DNA from: Candidatus Corynebacterium faecigallinarum
GTDB taxonomy: Bacteria > Actinomycetota > Actinomycetes > Mycobacteriales > Mycobacteriaceae
Direction: 5' to 3'
Assembly (NCBI GenBank): GCA_019120175.1
Contig: DWVP01000016.1
Coordinates: 62,001-126,000 of the forward strand
Length of the DNA: 64,000 nucleotides
A program made the translations under genes and the position numbers. Below are positions 61,256 through 64,000 of this stretch, in pieces (the stretch's first letter is position 1; every line of letters starts with the position of its first letter). The notes beneath the pieces are model-generated. The model had not been told where the DNA came from and did not search any database. It worked only from the letters and a program-made list of their open reading frames with translations.

Positions 61256-62253
61256 GCTGTCTCCTTCTCGGGCCGGTCCTGGTGTGATCGGTCCGGGTGT
61301 GCGGTGACGGCGAGGAAGACCTCGTCGAGGGTGGGACGCCGCAGTGCGATGTCGCTGGGAGGGATGCCGACGACGTCGAGTGCGCGCACGGTGTCAGTGA
61401 GATCGGTGGCCCCGCGTGGCGCGGGGACGCTGATGAACGTGCTCTCCGGTGTGACCGTGAGGTCGTCCTCGGTGACATCGGCCCCGGACCGGGTGCCGTT
61501 CAGGGCGGCGAGGATATCGGCCGGTGCAACGTCCGGGCCGAATGTGAGGTCGATCCGGTCGCCGCCGAGTGCGCCCTTGAGTTCTTCCGGGGTGCCTTCG
61601 GCAATCACACGGCCGTCTTTCATGATCGAGATCCGGTCGGCGAGGCGGTCGGCCTCCTCAAGGTACTGGGTGGTCAGCAGGACGGTGGTTCCCTCGGACG
61701 CGGCGCGGGTGATCGCGTCCCAGACGTCCAGGCGTCCCTGCGGGTCGAGGCCGGTGGTGGGCTCGTCGAGGAACAGGACGTCCGGATTCCGGATCAGTGA
61801 CACGGCGATGTCGAGGCGGCGCCGCATGCCTCCGGAGTAGCCGGATGCCGGACGATCGGCGGCCTCGGTGAGGGAGAACAGCTTCAGCAGTTCGGTGGCT
61901 CGCCGGGCGGCGTCCTTGCGGGACAGGCCGAGCAGCCGGGCGAACATCACCAGGTTCTGGTGTCCGCTGAGGATCTCGTCCACTGCGGCGTCCTGGCCGA
62001 CCAACCCGATCCGCTGACGGACCGACGTGCCGTCGGAGACGTCGATCCCGGAGACCCGGGCGGTGCCACCGTCGTGACTGGTGAGGGTGGTCAGGATCCC
62101 GACGGCGGTGGACTTCCCGGCGCCGTTGGGCCCGAGGAGGCCATGGATCGTCCCTGGTGCGACGGTGAGGGTGAAGCCGTCGAGTGCGCGCTTGTCGGCG
62201 TAGGTTTTGACGAGGTCGAGGGCATGAAGGGCAGGGGGTGGTGCAGCATTCAT
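61252..62253 (-). CDS. ABC-2 type exporter ATPase (DrrA-like)
   Basis: 333 aa. Walker A GPNGAGKSTAVGIL, signature SGGMRRRLDIAVSLI, Walker B VLFLDEPTTGLDPQGR, and the DrrA-type C-terminal extension (FLAVTAHPDRSHQDRP). AGGAG precedes the ATG. With the overlapping permease gene it forms a daunorubicin-resistance-type exporter. Confidence 0.92.
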   Translation of the reverse strand: MNAAPPPALHALDLVKTYADKRALDGFTLTVAPGTIHGLLGPNGAGKSTAVGILTTLTSHDGGTARVSGIDVSDGTSVRQRIGLVGQDAAVDEILSGHQNLVMFARLLGLSRKDAARRATELLKLFSLTEAADRPASGYSGGMRRRLDIAVSLIRNPDVLFLDEPTTGLDPQGRLDVWDAITRAASEGTTVLLTTQYLEEADRLADRISIMKDGRVIAEGTPEELKGALGGDRIDLTFGPDVAPADILAALNGTRSGADVTEDDLTVTPESTFISVPAPRGATDLTDTVRALDVVGIPPSDIALRRPTLDEVFLAVTAHPDRSHQDRPEKETA

Positions 62254-62323
62254 CCAAAACTCCTAACAGCGTTCGGACTTGAAGGGCTTTTCAACGTACA
62301 CCGTTCGGAGTATGGTGTCAACC
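62254..62323. promoter_or_regulatory. Divergent control region between drrA-like and TetR genes
   Basis: Two copies of CGTTCGGA (62270-62277 and 62302-62309), 32 bp apart, with an inverted repeat TTGAA-N6-TTCAA between them (62279-62294). The tetR -10 TATGGT (62311-62316) overlaps an ACACC/GGTGT inverted repeat. Probable TetR operator region. Confidence 0.55.
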
Positions 62324-63133
62324 ATGGCTGAGAACTCCACTGACCGCATGCTCCGGCTGCTCTGGCGCCACCAGTTGGGCGAGGAGTCCGGTGCGCGCGG
62401 ACCGAGGAAAAAATGGACCCTCGACGAGGTCGTCGACACCGCCATCGCCGAGGCCGACGGGGCGGGGCTGGACGGACTGGCGGACCTGTCGGGGCTGTCC
62501 ATCCGCCGGCTCGCCGAGAAGCTCGGTACCTCGGCGGCCACGCTGTACACCTACATCCCAGGCCGGGACGAACTGCTGGGCCTCATGGTCGACCAGGTGA
62601 TGGGGCGGGTTGATCTACCGACGTTCGAGGACGCCGCCGACAGCGTCGGGGACGCCGAAACCTCCGACGGCTGGCGCGATCGGCTGCGCACCGTCTCGCA
62701 GGTGACCTGGGATGAGATCCACGACCACCCCTGGTTGATCGGTGCGCAGAGCCACCGCCCGATGATCGGGCCGAACATCTCCGCCCGCTACGAATGGCAG
62801 CTCACTGCCCTGGAGGGCTGCGGGCTCGACGACATCGCCATGGACCACACCATCAGCCTGGTCACCGCCCATGCCACGGCCAGTGCCCAGGCCGACCTCG
62901 ACGCCGAACGGCTGGCGCAGACCTCCGGGATCAGCGATGCGCAGTGGTGGGAGGTCAACGGGCCGGTACTTGCCGAGGTCATGCCGGAGGGCAGCTACCC
63001 GATCTCCGGGCGGGTGGGCAGTGCCGTCGGCGAGAAGTACCAGGCGATCACCGACCAGAAGGCTGTCTACGCCTTCGGCCTGGCGACGATCCTCGACGGT
63101 GTGGAGCGGCGGAGGGACAGTACCCCGTCCTGA
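62324..63133 (+). CDS. TetR-family transcriptional regulator
   Basis: 269 aa. The HTH is at about residues 55-80 (LSIRRLAEKLGTSAATLYTY), followed by a ligand domain of the TetR_C_1 type (DGWRDRLRTVSQVTWDEIHD). Divergent from the exporter genes, so it probably represses them until drug binds. ATG 62324 lies 7 nt after the -10 box: leaderless. The upstream in-frame ATG at 62279 lacks a promoter and ribosome site. Confidence 0.9.
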   Translation: MAENSTDRMLRLLWRHQLGEESGARGPRKKWTLDEVVDTAIAEADGAGLDGLADLSGLSIRRLAEKLGTSAATLYTYIPGRDELLGLMVDQVMGRVDLPTFEDAADSVGDAETSDGWRDRLRTVSQVTWDEIHDHPWLIGAQSHRPMIGPNISARYEWQLTALEGCGLDDIAMDHTISLVTAHATASAQADLDAERLAQTSGISDAQWWEVNGPVLAEVMPEGSYPISGRVGSAVGEKYQAITDQKAVYAFGLATILDGVERRRDSTPS

Positions 63134-63188
63134 CTCCGTCATGGCTCTGCCCCGGGGCCTGCCCGCGGGACATGGCTAGGCTGGCACC

Positions 63189-63935
63189 ATGGATCTTGGA
63201 ATTGCAGGGCGTTGGGCCGTGGTGGGAGCTTCGAGCAAGGGGCTGGGCTTCGGGTGCGCGGCAGCGCTCGCGAACGAGGGGGTGAATCTCGTCGTCAATG
63301 CCCGGGGGAGTGATGCCCTCGCTGAGGCAGCGGTGCAGCTACGACGCACCGGTGTGGAGGTCCGCGAGGTCGTCGGATCGGTGACGGAACCCGAGGTACG
63401 CGCTGAACTGCTGGACGCCGCACCACAGATCGACATCCTGGTCACCAACGCCGGGGGACCGCCGACCGGGGACTTCCGCGACTGGGACGAGGACACCTGG
63501 CTCGCCGCGATCCGCCAGAACATGCTCACCCCCGTCGAACTGATCAAGGCCACCGTGGACGGCATGGCCGGGCGTGGCTTCGGCCGGGTCGTCAACATCA
63601 CCTCGGCGGCGGTGAAGGCCCCGATCGCGAAGCTCGGCCTGTCCAACGGCGCACGCAGCGGATTGACCGGCTTCATTGCTGGTGTGGCCCGCCAACCGCA
63701 GCTCGCGTCGTCCAATGTAACCATCAACAATCTGTTGCCTGGCAGGTTCGCCACCGCACGGCTGACCGAGACCGGTGACGGCACGATGCCGGAGCCCACC
63801 GGGATCCCGACCGGACGCTTCGGCGACCCCGCCGAGTTCGGGGCGACGTGCGCTTTCCTGTGTTCGAGCCAGGCGTCCTACATCACCGGTCAGAACGTCC
63901 TGATAGACGGAGGCGCCTACCCAGGTACGTTCTGA
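63189..63935 (+). CDS. Short-chain dehydrogenase/reductase with SNxxR active site
   Basis: 248 aa. Cofactor motif GASSKGLG, NNAG equivalent TNAGGPPTG, catalytic Ser in VVNITSAAVKAPI. The expected YxxxK is replaced by LSNGARSGL (S-N-x-x-R), as in an atypical SDR subfamily close to 3-oxoacyl-ACP reductases; its reaction is unknown. TAGGCT (63177-63182) ends 6 nt before the ATG. Confidence 0.87.
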   Translation: MDLGIAGRWAVVGASSKGLGFGCAAALANEGVNLVVNARGSDALAEAAVQLRRTGVEVREVVGSVTEPEVRAELLDAAPQIDILVTNAGGPPTGDFRDWDEDTWLAAIRQNMLTPVELIKATVDGMAGRGFGRVVNITSAAVKAPIAKLGLSNGARSGLTGFIAGVARQPQLASSNVTINNLLPGRFATARLTETGDGTMPEPTGIPTGRFGDPAEFGATCAFLCSSQASYITGQNVLIDGGAYPGTF

Positions 63936-63955
63936 ACTGATTCTGGCTGGGGATT

Positions 63956-64000
63956 TCAGTCCTGTACGTGGACGGCCAGCTGGGCGAGAATGCTGATCTT
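63956..64000 (-). CDS. C-terminal end of an unidentified minus-strand gene
   Basis: The last 14 codons read KISILAQLAVHVQD and stop at TCA (63956-63958). It is convergent with the SDR gene. Too short to identify. Confidence 0.4.
   Translation of the reverse strand, partial: KISILAQLAVHVQD

Overview
The window is a high-GC actinobacterial chromosome segment, most probably from a Corynebacterium with a high-GC genome. The reasons are the gene order, a mycobacterial/corynebacterial ATP synthase with a long delta subunit, NucS, a lysE/lysG divergon, and many leaderless starts with a TANNNT -10 box 6-9 nt before the start codon. No rRNA, tRNA, CRISPR array, prophage or insertion sequence was recognised. 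The species is not determined.

Region 1 (1-25134) follows the order of the M. tuberculosis hom-to-nucS region. It holds hom (partial)-thrC-thrB, a convergent acyl-CoA ligase, rho-prfA-prmC-tsaC-wecA, an AtpI-like protein and the eight-gene atpBEFHAGDC operon, which ends in a strong terminator. After it come a DUF2550 protein, nucS with a small Cys/His protein, a thioredoxin-fold TPR protein, a lone ABC ATPase, a NUDIX protein and a THUMP-like methyltransferase. Threonine synthesis, transcription and translation termination, cell-wall lipid carrier chemistry and ATP synthesis are thus packed together.

Region 2 (25297-49776) follows a second conserved block. It holds etfBA, a CPA1 antiporter, cysteine desulfurase, an ATP-grasp protein, mnmA, a MetE-C-like protein, ligA, an ACT protein, gatC-gatA, a NUDIX protein, an MFS pump, pfkA, an ArsR/AHSA1 pair, a bile-acid-symporter-family carrier and gatB. 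Cysteine desulfurase and mnmA are neighbours, as expected for sulfur delivery to tRNA. Between the MetE-C-like gene and ligA lies a 1.8-kb patch of minus-strand gene wreckage: a split M23 peptidase, a frameshifted monooxygenase, a truncated ABC ATPase and a GNAT fragment broken by a 10-bp duplication. A palindromic operator stands upstream of the patch. Between ligA and the exonuclease gene is an unrecognised 40-codon gene with its own Shine-Dalgarno and a 12-bp-stem terminator.

Region 3 (49777-64000) holds pntAB behind a long leader, a glutathionyl-hydroquinone-reductase-like gene divergent from a DoxX membrane protein, lysE/lysG, and a drug-export set: a DrrA/DrrB-like ABC exporter, a UvrA-like (DrrC-type) ATPase and a divergent TetR. 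An atypical SDR and the tail of an unknown minus-strand gene close the window.

Two patterns run through the whole window. One is the abundance of probable leaderless transcripts. The other is in-frame 9- or 12-bp tandem repeats inside linkers of many proteins.
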